DNA of 64,000 nt from JALZAQ01 sp038253885 (GCA_038253885.1 JBBSGP010000002.1:1-64000); one strand, 5' to 3'; shown: positions 34,499 through 42,325, counted from the stretch's first letter. Made by a program: numbers and translations. The notes: generated by a model not told the origin, from the letters alone.

Positions 34499-35254
34499 TC
34501 ATATTCCCACGACCTCCCTCCATCGCTCAGCGATCGCCGCGTGACCGGCGGGCGTCGGATGTACGCCATCCCGCGCCCAGTACTCGGGAGAGCTGCCGCG
34601 CGCCAGGTCGTCGAACATGCTCTGCAGCGGGACAAACACCGCGCCACTCCGGCGAGCCGCGCGCGCAGCGGCTTCTCGACGATCGTCGAACTCCGGAAAC
34701 CAGCGCGCATCCACGCTTCCGCAGCGCAGCACGAACGGCTCGAGCACCACCAGCGCCACCTTGGGGAGAGAGCGTCGAGTGTCCTCCAGCAGCGAGGCGA
34801 AGCCCGCTTCGTAGTCGGCGACCGTGCCCGGGACGCCTCGCAGGAGCTTGTGCCAGAAATCGTTCACGCCGATGAGAATGCTCACGACGTCCGGCTGGAG
34901 CGCGAGCGTATCCGTGCTCCATCGTTGCTGCAGGTCGGGAACACGATTCCCGCTCACGCCTCGATTGAAGAAAAAAAGAGTCTGCTCGGGGTGGGCTCGA
35001 AGAGCCACCGCGGCGATGAGCAGCGGATAGCCACCGCCGAGAGCGGCCGCATCGTTGGCCGCGGTCGACGCACGATCGCGTCCCGCGTCCGTGATGGAAT
35101 CGCCCTGAAAAAGAACGACTCGCGGCTGAAGGTCCGGCCGGCGCGCGCGCCAATCGGCAGCCGACAGCGATGGCCAGAAAGTGAGGCCCAGAGCTCCTCC
35201 GGCGCCGACCACGAACTCGCGCCGCGACACCGCTTCCCCGTCCCAGCCGCTCAC
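34499..35254 (-). CDS. SGNH/GDSL-family hydrolase with Tat signal
   Basis: The protein has 251 residues from GTG 35254. The open frame continues further upstream, but that part lies inside the hemolysin III gene. A twin-arginine signal (SRREFVVGAGGALGLTF) is followed by the SGNH blocks. Block I is VLFQGDSITDAGRD (catalytic Ser), block II NRGVSGNRV (Gly), block III IGVNDFW (Asn), and block V ARDGVHPTPAGH (Asp and His). It is probably an exported esterase or deacetylase, for example of carbohydrate esters, but the substrate is unknown. The GTG overlaps the stop of the upstream gene, so translation is coupled. Confidence 0.88.
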   Translation of the reverse strand: MSGWDGEAVSRREFVVGAGGALGLTFWPSLSAADWRARRPDLQPRVVLFQGDSITDAGRDRASTAANDAAALGGGYPLLIAAVALRAHPEQTLFFFNRGVSGNRVPDLQQRWSTDTLALQPDVVSILIGVNDFWHKLLRGVPGTVADYEAGFASLLEDTRRSLPKVALVVLEPFVLRCGSVDARWFPEFDDRREAAARAARRSGAVFVPLQSMFDDLARGSSPEYWARDGVHPTPAGHAAIAERWREVVGI

Positions 35255-35898
35255 ACGATGCGCCCTCCCGCATACCAGAGGACCGCGAAGAAGTGGCAGA
35301 TGCTTCCGGCGGCCACGAACAGGTGCCAGACCATGTGCCCGTAGGGCAGCCGCTCCCACGCGTAGAAGAGAACACCGGCAGTATAGCTCAGTCCGCCGGC
35401 GATGAGCCATGCGATCCCTGCCTGCCCGACATGCGCGGCCAGTGGCCGAATCGCGACGGTGATCAGCCAACCCATGATGACGTAGACACCAGTCGACACA
35501 TGCGGGTAGCGAAAACCGAGCGTGGTCTTGAAGCAGATACCGAGGGCGGCAAGCACCCAGATCGTCGCCAGCAGAGTCCAACCCAGCAGGCCGCGAAGAG
35601 CACCGATTGTGAACGGTGTGTAGGTGCCAGCGATGAGCAGGTAGATCGCGGAGTGATCGAGGACCCGAAACACGCTCTTGGCTCGAGACGACGGCAGAGC
35701 ATGATAGATCGTCGACGCCCCGTAGAGCAGGATCAACGTCGTGCCAAAGATCGCGGCTCCGGCGATCCGCCATCGATCATGCTGTGAGCTGGTTGCGAGC
35801 ACGAGAAACGGCATCGCGACGAGGCTACCGACGAAGCCTGCTCCGTGAGTGATGCTACTGGCGATCTCCTCCCCCAAGGTGGGCGGACGCGGCGGCAT
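35251..35898 (-). CDS. trhA: TrhA/hemolysin III-family membrane protein
   Basis: This 215-residue protein has seven membrane helices with the PAQR/hemolysin III signature. Signature parts are EEIASSITHGAGFVGSLVA, IYHALPSSRAKSVFRVLDHS, FYAWERLPYGHMVWHLFVAA and ICHFFAV. The histidines in ITHGAG, YHAL, RVLDHS and MVWH are expected zinc ligands. In Bacillus and E. coli the family affects membrane energetics and fluidity; the historic name hemolysin is misleading. The ATG overlaps the stop of the upstream DinB-fold gene by one base, and its own stop overlaps the SGNH gene. Confidence 0.9.
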   Translation of the reverse strand: MPPRPPTLGEEIASSITHGAGFVGSLVAMPFLVLATSSQHDRWRIAGAAIFGTTLILLYGASTIYHALPSSRAKSVFRVLDHSAIYLLIAGTYTPFTIGALRGLLGWTLLATIWVLAALGICFKTTLGFRYPHVSTGVYVIMGWLITVAIRPLAAHVGQAGIAWLIAGGLSYTAGVLFYAWERLPYGHMVWHLFVAAGSICHFFAVLWYAGGRIV

Positions 35899-36398
35899 CA
35901 GTCGAACTCGCGGCGTGGCGGCGCCTGCTCACGCCCGACACGACCCGCCACAATATCCGCCTTCAGATAGCTCTCACCACGCACGGGGCTGCCGGCGAGT
36001 CGCCGAAGCATGGCCAGTTGCCCGACATGGGTGAGTGCGTCGGCAATGGGACCTTGGAAGATCTCCTCCGGCGCCCAGCCGAGATCGGCGTCAGTCGCGA
36101 GCCGGGAATCCAGCGCGGCCAGCGCCCGAAAGAACCGCTCCACCTCCTGCTCCCACGGCAGCGGTGTTGAATCGCGCCAGATGTGCGCACCTCCCACGAG
36201 CGCCAGCGCCCAGTCGAGAAGATCGCCGACGTGCGCCAGGATCGCGCCCGGCGTGCGCGTGCTCTCCCCGCAACGAAATGTCGCAAAGTCGTTCGGCGCT
36301 CCCTTCACGGCCTTTGCTCCTCGATAGGCGAGCGTCGCGACCGTGTGCCGGAGCATCTCTCGCTGGCCGTCTTTCCGCGGGTCCGAGGAAGTCGTCAT
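35898..36398 (-). CDS. DinB-fold (DUF664/YfiT-like) protein
   Basis: The protein has 166 residues from the ATG at 36398, which has a GGAG five bases upstream; an ATG at 36422 is less likely. Helical segments RHTVATLAYRGAKAVKGAP, TPGAILAHVGDLLDWALALVG and PIADALTHVGQLAMLRRLAGSPV contain the spaced histidines (AHVGD, THVGQ) expected for the DinB-fold metal site. The family contains mycothiol, bacillithiol and other thiol transferases. In view of a bshB1 gene in this window, a thiol-linked detoxification role is possible. It is one of three separate DinB-fold domains in the accessory region. Confidence 0.8.
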   Translation of the reverse strand: MTTSSDPRKDGQREMLRHTVATLAYRGAKAVKGAPNDFATFRCGESTRTPGAILAHVGDLLDWALALVGGAHIWRDSTPLPWEQEVERFFRALAALDSRLATDADLGWAPEEIFQGPIADALTHVGQLAMLRRLAGSPVRGESYLKADIVAGRVGREQAPPRREFD

Positions 36399-36435
36399 GG
36401 GTGCTCCAGGAGACGCCCGCAACCGCGACGCGGCT

Positions 36436-36981
36436 CTAGCGCGATCTGGCGTCTGGGGTCCGCAGCGTCACCGGCACGATCGTCGTGCCCCAGTGCAGAT
36501 GAAGCGTTGCGGAGTCGGCATCCACGACGGGAAAGTAGAACGCCAACGTCTCCATGTGTTCGCCACGACGGGGGGCTGCCTGGACTCGCAGCACGTCCTT
36601 ATCCGGTGGATAGGTGAGGTGGAATGTGCGCGCGACCGAGCTGAAGACGAGGGTCCATGCCGTGGAATCCGGAATCGCCCACACCGCGTAGGAGCCCGTC
36701 GGAAGCCGGCGTCCGTTGACGTCCAGCGGCCCGCTGATCGTCATGATCGCCGCGCTGTCGGCGCTCGGCGTCCAGATCTTGCCCCAGGGCACGAGAGCGC
36801 CGAACAGAGCTCGCCCTCGCGCCACTGGGCGGCGATACACGATCTCGACGCGCGTGTCGGCGATCTGCTGCGTCACCGTGGCGAGCTGGCTCTTGCGAGC
36901 GGGCTGGGCACACCCGATCGCGGGAATGGCCGACGCCATCGCAACCGTGAGACAGAAGATCGTCCGTACCTCCGGGCTCAC
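36436..36981 (-). CDS. DUF2911 lipoprotein
   Basis: The protein has 181 residues from GTG 36981, 8 bases after the TM2 gene; the ATG at 37023 would overlap that gene by 35 bases. A lipoprotein signal (IFCLTVAMASAIPAIGC) precedes the DUF2911 domain. That domain has ADTRVEIVYRRPVARGRALFG, LVPWGKIWTPSADSAAIMT, RLPTGSYAVWAIPDSTAWTL and FYFPVVDADSATLHLHWGTT. The family is common in Bacteroidetes and Gemmatimonadota and is of unknown function. Sequence is complete and of usual length. Confidence 0.85.
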   Translation of the reverse strand: MSPEVRTIFCLTVAMASAIPAIGCAQPARKSQLATVTQQIADTRVEIVYRRPVARGRALFGALVPWGKIWTPSADSAAIMTISGPLDVNGRRLPTGSYAVWAIPDSTAWTLVFSSVARTFHLTYPPDKDVLRVQAAPRRGEHMETLAFYFPVVDADSATLHLHWGTTIVPVTLRTPDARSR

Positions 36982-36988
36982 CTGGCGC

Positions 36989-37327
36989 TCAGATCGAGGC
37001 GCCGAGCTTGTTGCCGTCGGCATCGCGAAATTGCCCGGTGAGGATGAGAACCAGATCTACCAACATCCAGATCCCCAACCCGCCGAGTGTCAGAAGCTGC
37101 AGGATCGCGCTCTTCGTCTTCCCGACGTAGAAGCGATGCGCGCCGAACACACCGAGCAGAAAACAGAGCAGCGCCGCCGTCAACGTACTGTGCGCACTCT
37201 CGCGCACGACGTTGGTTCCCTCGAACTGCCGCACCCCGCAATGAGGGCAGATCTCGGCGATGGCCGAGATTGTGGCATCGCAGTGCCGGCAGGGCATGGT
37301 GGCCGTGATTCTCGCGTCAGAGTTCAT
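36989..37327 (-). CDS. TM2-domain protein with zinc ribbon, 112 residues
   Basis: An N-terminal zinc ribbon (CRHCDATISAIAEICPHCG, residues 13-31) is followed by two membrane helices of the TM2 type. The helices are TAALLCFLLGVFGAHRFYVG and LLTLGGLGIWMLVDLVLILT, with the typical HRFYVG...GGLGIWMLVD turn between them. TM2 proteins are widespread, with no agreed function in bacteria. The gene precedes the DUF2911 gene by 7 bases and is probably its operon partner. Confidence 0.88.
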   Translation of the reverse strand: MNSDARITATMPCRHCDATISAIAEICPHCGVRQFEGTNVVRESAHSTLTAALLCFLLGVFGAHRFYVGKTKSAILQLLTLGGLGIWMLVDLVLILTGQFRDADGNKLGASI

Positions 37328-37363
37328 TCAAGCTCCACCCGGAACGGCCCGCATCGATTTCCA

Positions 37364-37597
37364 TCACCCATATGCGAGCTCGTCCATCTTCAGGGCGAAC
37401 CTCGTCCAGTCGATTCGCCGCCTGCGGTGACGTCCTCCTCCCCGCCAGTAGAGACCGCCACGCCCGATATCGAGCTCCCCGAGCTTCTCCCCCTTGGCGT
37501 AGATGTAGAGTTCCAAACCGCTCCCCGCCTTGGTGAGCTCGGGAACGTTGAGGTTCGCGTACACCGCATGCTTACGCTTGACCGCGGCCCGAGCCAT
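37364..37597 (-). CDS. Conserved small basic protein, 77 residues
   Basis: The sequence starts MARAAVKRKHAVYANLNVPE and has LYIYAKGEKLGELDIGRGGL followed by an arginine cluster (GGGRHRRRRIDWTRFALKMD). I recall similar short proteins in environmental proteobacteria and Gemmatimonadota, always annotated hypothetical. It is soluble and strongly basic, so nucleic-acid binding is possible but not shown. A second very small basic gene (37653-37805) precedes it on the same strand. Confidence 0.65.
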   Translation of the reverse strand: MARAAVKRKHAVYANLNVPELTKAGSGLELYIYAKGEKLGELDIGRGGLYWRGGGRHRRRRIDWTRFALKMDELAYG

Positions 37598-37652
37598 GGG
37601 ATGACCTCAATCACGGGAATCTCGTGCTCTCTCACGGGGTCGCGGCTGCGGC

Positions 37653-37805
37653 TCAGCCTCGACGCTTGAAGAACTGCACTGCACGCTCATGTTTCTCAGC
37701 CGCAGCTCGGGTCTTGAACGTCCCGAGGTTCCGGCGCTTCCCGGTTTTCCGATCCGTCTTTCTGGAGTAGAGGCGGTATTCGCCCGATCTGAGTTTCCGA
37801 ATCAC
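37653..37805 (-). CDS. Conserved very small basic protein, 50 residues
   Basis: From GTG 37805, preceded by GGAGAAGGC, the frame reads MIRKLRSGEYRLYSRKTDRK, then TGKRRNLGTFKTRAAAEKHE and RAVQFFKRRG before TGA. Similar short proteins with the RSGEYRLYSRK and RRNLGTFKTRAAAEKHERAV pattern occur in many genomes. The shape (two beta strands, then a helix) resembles the Arm/AP2-type DNA-binding fold, a three-stranded sheet packed on a helix. That resemblance is my inference. It is too short for usual ORF cut-offs. The spacing to the next small basic gene is 55 bases. Confidence 0.72.
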   Translation of the reverse strand: MIRKLRSGEYRLYSRKTDRKTGKRRNLGTFKTRAAAEKHERAVQFFKRRG

Positions 37806-37911
37806 GCCTTCTCCTCTCTTCCCCTCTACCCGACGGACGTGATATGCCGTTCACGCGTGGAACATGGGCGGGCCAGCGGTGCGGCGCCAGCGGTGTCCCG
37901 CGACGTCACGA

Positions 37912-38235
37912 TCAGTGTAGTGATGTCGGATGCCAGGCGCCGATGAGCCCGAAGGCCAGCATCGCGAAAAGCAGCCCGAGGGCGAGCACCAGGACCATCC
38001 GCCGCCGAGTCCGGCGAACGGCCTGCCATACCTCGATGTCGGCGTAGAAGCGTCCGGGAGCCGCCTCCCGCAGCACGGCGCGTTCCCGAAGCCGGCGCAG
38101 TGCGACGCTGTTGGCATCGACGTGAAGTGACTCGAGAGTCTGAGCAGAGGGCGGACTCGTCGCGCCCGCCAGCACGAACGCTTCGACGAGCTGACGCTCC
38201 TTGAGCGCGATCACCGCAGCGACTGCAGTAGCCAT
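37912..38235 (-). CDS. Hypothetical protein with C-terminal membrane anchor, 107 residues
   Basis: The first 75 residues look like a small winged-helix or helical domain (LKERQLVEAFVLAGATSPPS and NSVALRRLRERAVLREAAPG). RRTRRR and a single membrane helix (MVLVLALGLLFAMLAFGLIGAW) follow near the C-terminus. The tail-anchored layout suggests a membrane-tethered regulator, but no family is recognised. The gene stands alone; neighbours on both sides are more than 65 bases away. Confidence 0.6.
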   Translation of the reverse strand: MATAVAAVIALKERQLVEAFVLAGATSPPSAQTLESLHVDANSVALRRLRERAVLREAAPGRFYADIEVWQAVRRTRRRMVLVLALGLLFAMLAFGLIGAWHPTSLH

Positions 38236-38303
38236 GCGGGTTCCTCCGAATCTAATGACAGCGAGGGCGACGCATCGGGGCGGCGCCGCTCAACGGGCCG
38301 TGA

Positions 38304-38807
38304 TCAATCCCGGTACGGGTACTCGGGGTCAGAGAGTCGCTCGGCGCGGGCGGCAGCCTCGGGCCCGGCTATCTCCCGGGCGAGGTCCAGCAACATGGGG
38401 CTCAGATGCTGGCCGTAACGAAGCAGGCTGGCGGCGCGGGATCGGCGACCCAGCAGAAAGGCGAGAAAGGGCTGGTCGGCCTTCTGTGCGTTGCACCCTG
38501 GACATGCCAGCACGAGGTTGTCGCGCCGATCGTAGGCATTCTTCCCCCGCCTCGGCGTCACGTGATCCAGTGTCATGAGGCGGGCGGCGAACTTTCCCTC
38601 ACAATAGGCGCACACCGACCCGTGGCTCTCGAGCAGCCACTGACGCGTGTCGACGTACGCCGTTCTGCTGGTAGGGAGCGAGGTGTGCTGAGAGGCGGAG
38701 GGACTGCCTCGGCGACGCGGGCGACGCGAGCGGCGCTTGGCCGGTGACGATGTCTTGGGACGGGGTGTCGAGCGATTCGGCATGTCTGGAAAGAAAGGTA
38801 ACCTCAT
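38304..38807 (-). CDS. HNH endonuclease-family protein
   Basis: The 167-residue protein begins with a basic low-complexity tail (RPKTSSPAKRRSRRPRRRGS). The HNH domain is CAYCEGKFAARLMTLDHVTP, then RRGKNAYDRRDNLVLACPGC and NAQKADQPF. It has the two CxxC zinc knuckles, the DH pair and a well-conserved RRDNLVLAC..CN..K. Stand-alone HNH proteins of this McrA-like type are common and may nick or restrict DNA; the role is unproven. An ATG at 38783 is an alternative start; no ribosome binding site decides between the two. Confidence 0.85.
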   Translation of the reverse strand: MRLPFFPDMPNRSTPRPKTSSPAKRRSRRPRRRGSPSASQHTSLPTSRTAYVDTRQWLLESHGSVCAYCEGKFAARLMTLDHVTPRRGKNAYDRRDNLVLACPGCNAQKADQPFLAFLLGRRSRAASLLRYGQHLSPMLLDLAREIAGPEAAARAERLSDPEYPYRD

Positions 38808-38881
38808 GCGGAGGACTCGGAAGCCGTCCTCACGTCACGCCCGAATCAGCTCGAATGCTCACCCCCGACAGTCGCGCCCCT

Positions 38882-39100
38882 TCAACCGGGGCGCCGCCGC
38901 GACGCGACGAGGAGCACCGCGCCTGTCGCGATGGCCAGAATTCCGACCGCTGGAGGCACGAATCCCTTCTCCTTCGCCGTCACGGCGAGGGGGCCCACCT
39001 GGACAGACTCCTGATTCTTGGTGTAGCTGACACCCCGCATCGCGAGGATCGCGATGCCGAGGACGACGAGTAGAACGCCGACCATTCCGAGAGGGCGCAT
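38882..39100 (-). CDS. Small membrane protein, DUF3185-like, 72 residues
   Basis: From ATG 39100 (AGGA six bases upstream) the protein has two membrane helices, PLGMVGVLLVVLGIAILAM and VGILAIATGAVLLVASRRR. They flank a polar loop (RGVSYTKNQESVQVGPLAVT) typical of DUF3185-like proteins. A longer frame from 39226 would overlap the next gene and add a polar N-terminus, so it is rejected. Function unknown. Confidence 0.7.
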   Translation of the reverse strand: MRPLGMVGVLLVVLGIAILAMRGVSYTKNQESVQVGPLAVTAKEKGFVPPAVGILAIATGAVLLVASRRRPG

Positions 39101-39188
39101 GGCGAAGTCCTGGCGGGCAAGCCGCGGTTGCGAGGAAGGGGAAGCTCTGCTCCTGACGCTGGAAGTGTACGCCTCGCGCGCCGCTTTG

Positions 39189-39518
39189 TCAGCCATCGCT
39201 CGGGTCCAACTCCGCAGCGCCGTCATCGGCGAGGCGTGCGCCGCAGCGGGGACATTCTCGGGGTGACAGGCTTCGTCCCAGATAGCTGGAGCACGCCGGG
39301 CACCGCCAGACGAAAAACGTCACGCCGATCGCCGCGAGGAGTAGAGCAGCCACGATCTCGAATGCCACGCCCTGGACAGAGCCTGTGCTATCTGGCGTCG
39401 CGACGATGAAAGCCAGCACGGCGACCACCAGAGCGATGTTGACCGACCAATGGAAGCGGCGCCGCCTCCGGAAGCTGGTCCGCAACTGGGCACGCCGTTG
39501 TTCGGTCTCTGGCGTCAT
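39189..39518 (-). CDS. Two-helix membrane protein with C-terminal zinc ribbon, 109 residues
   Basis: After a basic N-terminus (LRTSFRRRRRFHWS) there are two membrane helices (VNIALVVAVLAFIVATP and VAFEIVAALLLAAIGVTFFV). A zinc ribbon follows (CPACSSYLGRSLSPRECPRC). It resembles small bacterial proteins with a soluble zinc ribbon, often regulators or assembly factors, but no specific family is recognised. The start overlaps the stop of the macro-domain gene by 4 bases (ATGA). Confidence 0.68.
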   Translation of the reverse strand: MTPETEQRRAQLRTSFRRRRRFHWSVNIALVVAVLAFIVATPDSTGSVQGVAFEIVAALLLAAIGVTFFVWRCPACSSYLGRSLSPRECPRCGARLADDGAAELDPSDG

Positions 39519-40009
39519 CGAGCCAGCAGCGCGGCGTAGATCTGCGCAGTGCGCGGGTCGTATGCGCAGGCGACGATCCGCTCGAAGGCGCCTTCGTGCC
39601 TGAGCATCACGCTCACGGCGATCGCGGCGGCTTCCTGTCGGGGGTAGTCATACACCCCCGTCGAGATCGCGGGAAAAGCGATCGATCGCACGACACCGGT
39701 TGCCCAGGCCACACGAAAGCTGGCCTCGTAGGCACGCTCCAGCTCTTCGGCCTCCCCAGACTGTCCGTCTTTCCAGATCGGACCGACGGCATGGACGACA
39801 TACCTCGCGGAGAGCTGGAATCCCGATGTCAGCACCGCGCTACCGGCCCGGACCGGCGCCAGAGTCCGAGTGGCGGGTAGGAGCTCCGGACCGGCTGCTC
39901 GATGGATCGCGCCGTCCACTCCGCCTCCGCCGGCCAGCTCACAATTCGCCGCATTCACGATGGCGTCGACCGCCAGGGTGGTGATGTCGGCCTCGACGAT
40001 CTCGATCAC
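39515..40009 (-). CDS. Macro-domain protein (O-acetyl-ADP-ribose deacetylase-like)
   Basis: The 164-residue protein shows the MacroD pattern: VEADITTLAVDAIVNAANCE, GGGGVDGAIHRAAGPELL, FQLSARYVVHAVGPIW and RSIAFPAISTGVYDYP. These are the ADP-ribose-binding loops, and the GGGGVDGAIHRAAG loop with the Asn of NAAN is kept. Enzymes of this class hydrolyse O-acetyl-ADP-ribose and may remove mono-ADP-ribose from proteins or nucleic acids. Length is normal. It is coupled to the downstream zinc-ribbon gene. Confidence 0.92.
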   Translation of the reverse strand: MIEIVEADITTLAVDAIVNAANCELAGGGGVDGAIHRAAGPELLPATRTLAPVRAGSAVLTSGFQLSARYVVHAVGPIWKDGQSGEAEELERAYEASFRVAWATGVVRSIAFPAISTGVYDYPRQEAAAIAVSVMLRHEGAFERIVACAYDPRTAQIYAALLAR

Positions 40010-40024
40010 CCTTCACGCCCGAAG

Positions 40025-40423
40025 CTACACATGTGGAAAATGCGGATTCCACGCGACTTCCCACAGAAAGCCGTCAGGGTCGGCGAAGTACCCCGAGTAG
40101 CCGCCCCAATCGGCATGATGTCCGGCACGGACCACCCGCCCGCCACCGGCCGACACGTCGCCGAGGAGTTGATCGACTTCATTCGCCGACCCCACGTTGT
40201 GCGCGAGCGCGAAGCCGGGAAATCCGCTGCCGCCCGCGGACACTCCAGCATCTGCCGCGAGCTCATGACGCGGGAATAGAGAGAGCCAGGTGCGGCCGAG
40301 CTCGAAAAATGCCACCCCATCCGGAGTGGCAAGTCGCGGAAGCTTCAACACGCCCTCGTAAAAGCGAACGGCTCGGTCCAGATCGAGCACTCCGAGCGTC
40401 ACGAAGCTGAGACGAGCCTCCAT
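40025..40423 (-). CDS. VOC-family (glyoxalase-like) protein
   Basis: The 132-residue protein reads RLSFVTLGVLDLDRAVRFYE, VLKLPRLATPDGVAFFELGR, and GGYSGYFADPDGFLWEVAWN, the paired beta-alpha-beta-beta-beta modules of the vicinal-oxygen-chelate superfamily. The C-terminal DPDGFLWEVAWNP carries the expected Glu metal ligand. The N-terminal TLGV position has no His, so the metal site may be incomplete. Members range from glyoxalase to dioxygenase and antibiotic-binding proteins; substrate unknown. Confidence 0.85.
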   Translation of the reverse strand: MEARLSFVTLGVLDLDRAVRFYEGVLKLPRLATPDGVAFFELGRTWLSLFPRHELAADAGVSAGGSGFPGFALAHNVGSANEVDQLLGDVSAGGGRVVRAGHHADWGGYSGYFADPDGFLWEVAWNPHFPHV

Positions 40424-40480
40424 CCCGGTCGCCTCCTCAGTGTGATTCTACCCACACATCCCACCGCCTTTCGGATGCCG

Positions 40481-40999
40481 TCAATCTGTGCTCCCGGGCC
40501 CCCGTTCGGGTAGCTCGCCAGGCGCCAGGGCACCGATGGACCGCTGGTCGCCGGTCACGGCGCGGCGATGGTAGTCGAGCTGGCCGAGATGATACGCCAG
40601 GTGGGATGCCAGATGCACCAGATAATCGCCAGTGATGAAACGGCGCCCGCCAATGAGCTCCGGAAACGGCTGGAGGAGAGCCGCCGCGGTCAGTTGGCGG
40701 AAACCCAGATCGACCGCCGCCTGAGCGGCGTCGATCTCGGCCAGCAGAGCCGAGCGTGGCACACCCCGGCGAGAAAATTCTGCTTCACGGTCGCGGCGAT
40801 AACCGCTGCGACCGAGCACCGTGCCAAGGTAATGCTGGATGTTGCCGGCGATGTGCAACACCAGTGTGCCCCCGGAGTTCGGGAGCCCGGGCCGCTCGGA
40901 CCAGACGCTCAGGTCGTCGGGATACGCTGCGACGGTACGCCGCACCGCACCGAGCTCTCGCTGCATCATCGCCTGCACGAGTGACGGCTGCACGCTCAT
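40481..40999 (-). CDS. DinB-fold protein (DUF1572-like)
   Basis: The protein has 172 residues from ATG 40999; the open frame upstream has no family character. SVQPSLVQAMMQRELGAVRR is a first helix. GGTLVLHIAGNIQHYLGTVL contains two histidines, and GDYLVHLASHLAYHLGQLDY has the metal-binding HxxYHLGQxxYHR pattern of the family. It is the third DinB-fold domain in this region. The putative metal site is complete. Thiol-dependent transferases are the best-known members; the activity here is not known. Confidence 0.82.
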   Translation of the reverse strand: MSVQPSLVQAMMQRELGAVRRTVAAYPDDLSVWSERPGLPNSGGTLVLHIAGNIQHYLGTVLGRSGYRRDREAEFSRRGVPRSALLAEIDAAQAAVDLGFRQLTAAALLQPFPELIGGRRFITGDYLVHLASHLAYHLGQLDYHRRAVTGDQRSIGALAPGELPERGPGSTD

Positions 41000-41069
41000 T
41001 GGATCCCCGATCGTTCGGAGAAAGTGGTTCCTGTTTCCCGTTAGTACTTCTCGTCTTCGACCTGACGAG

Positions 41070-41291
41070 TCACGGTGCCGGCAAGACGAGCTGCCAGCGA
41101 GTAACGACCACAACGTTGATCTGGATGGCGAGCGGCTCGATGGGTGTCTCGACATACGAGCCGCCGGCTGGCCCCGCGCGCAGCATCATTGAGGTCGGAC
41201 CAGTAGCCGCTGGTGGGGCCCCAGGCACTGATTGCCCCGCCAGCGGACCGGCGGTGCCGAGCGTAACCAGGGCGAAGCACAGAGTTCGCAT
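41070..41291 (-). CDS. Small exported hypothetical protein, 73 residues
   Basis: From ATG 41291 a signal peptide (MRTLCFALVTLGTAGPLAGQ) is followed by a Pro/Ala-rich 50-residue mature part ending VVVVTRWQLVLPAP. A perfect AAGGAG lies 9 bases before the ATG, inside the end of the upstream reductase gene, so translation is likely. No homologue is recognised. The mature part has few charged residues, and a strand-like PLAIQINVVVVTRWQLVL end. It may be a short surface or structural peptide. Confidence 0.5.
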   Translation of the reverse strand: MRTLCFALVTLGTAGPLAGQSVPGAPPAATGPTSMMLRAGPAGGSYVETPIEPLAIQINVVVVTRWQLVLPAP

Positions 41292-41855
41292 TCAGCGGAG
41301 CTCCTTCTTCTTCGGTTGTTTGAGTCTCGTTCCGCGCGATGACGGGTTGGGCTCGAAGCGCAGCATGAGGATACCGCTCGGTAGCGCGTTACTCGATGTG
41401 AGCTTCAGCGCGTGTTTCGTGTAGGGTCCTGTCATGACGAGAACTCCTGCTCCCAACAGGACGGGTATCAGGCCAATCTCTATCGAGTCGACCAGTCTTG
41501 CGTCGAGGAGACTTCGGAAGAGCTCCCCTCCTCCCATCAGCCAGATGTCTTTGCCGCCTCGCGCCTTGAGCTCCTGTACGGCCGTGACGGCATCGCTCCG
41601 CACCGTCACGCCAGGGTAGTCCGCAGGGCGCAACGTTCGTGAGATAACGACGGTGTCCATTCCCGGCATTCTCCCGCCGGGACCCTGTCGCTGCGTCAGC
41701 TCGAACGTCCGTCGCCCCAGAAGGACCGTGTCGAAACCAGCGAAGAACGCGCGGAAATCGATCGCGGGGTCCATGATGATCCAGTCATACTCGCCATCCG
41801 GACCAGCGATGAAACCGTCGAGACTGGCGGCGACGCTGTAGCGTACCCTGCGCAT
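41292..41855 (-). CDS. RibD C-terminal / dihydrofolate reductase-like protein
   Basis: The protein has 187 residues from ATG 41855, which has a GGAG six bases upstream (two further ATGs at 41873 and 41876 are less well placed). The sequence VRYSVAASLDGFIAGPDGEY, DTVLLGRRTFELTQRQ, VVISRTLRPADYPGVTV and GKDIWLMGGGELFRSLLDA is typical of the RibD_C family (YyaP/YwjB type), a DHFR-fold NADPH-dependent reductase. The C-terminal KQPKKKELR tail is lysine-rich. Substrate unknown. The next small gene starts directly at its stop. Confidence 0.88.
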   Translation of the reverse strand: MRRVRYSVAASLDGFIAGPDGEYDWIIMDPAIDFRAFFAGFDTVLLGRRTFELTQRQGPGGRMPGMDTVVISRTLRPADYPGVTVRSDAVTAVQELKARGGKDIWLMGGGELFRSLLDARLVDSIEIGLIPVLLGAGVLVMTGPYTKHALKLTSSNALPSGILMLRFEPNPSSRGTRLKQPKKKELR

Positions 41856-41920
41856 CGGTGTCTCCAGCCGCATCATTCAGCGCGGGATGCGCTGCTGACG
41901 CCTCTCCCGCGGTCTTTCGT

Positions 41921-42325
41921 TCACGGATTATCGGCGACCGTGTACTCGAAAACGTACGAGTGCTTTCCGTTGGCGATGTCGATCATCATCGTACCCGTCA
42001 AACCGGCCAGCTGCCCCGTTCCCGAGTCCGGCACGACGGTGATCAGTAGCTGCGGCAAGCCGCGAGTCATCGTGCCGCTGTGCTGGAGCACGAAGGTTCC
42101 GTGGCGGCCATTCAACATGCCGCTCACCCGTTCCATCGCCACATACCCAGCGGATCCTTTGACACTCGTTTCGGCGCTGAGCATCTCCCCCTTGCTCGTG
42201 GCCTGCAGATCGCCGTGAAACTGCTTGTCTATTGACATCCGGCCGAGCATCGAGCCCTCGGCGGTATCGACGGTCGGTTGAGGGTTCAGCTTCACATCGA
42301 ACGCTCCGCGCGCACGATCCGGCAC
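41921..42325 (-). CDS. DUF3224-family protein
   Basis: The protein has 134 residues from GTG 42325, with GGGAGG at 5 bases upstream. Longer frames lie in the next gene. It is a classic DUF3224 sequence: GRMSIDKQFHGDLQATSKGE, SAGYVAMERVSGMLNGRHGT, FVLQHSGTMTRGLPQLLIT, and VVPDSGTGQLAGLTGTMMID. The family is an allene-oxide-cyclase-like beta-barrel, common in actinobacteria and environmental bacteria, of unknown function. The gene follows the YncE-like gene on the same strand. Confidence 0.88.
   Translation of the reverse strand: MPDRARGAFDVKLNPQPTVDTAEGSMLGRMSIDKQFHGDLQATSKGEMLSAETSVKGSAGYVAMERVSGMLNGRHGTFVLQHSGTMTRGLPQLLITVVPDSGTGQLAGLTGTMMIDIANGKHSYVFEYTVADNP

Noticed and set aside
34499..35773. 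424-residue version of the SGNH hydrolase
   Set aside because: The first 173 codons run through the hemolysin III gene in another frame; the Tat signal places the start at 35254.
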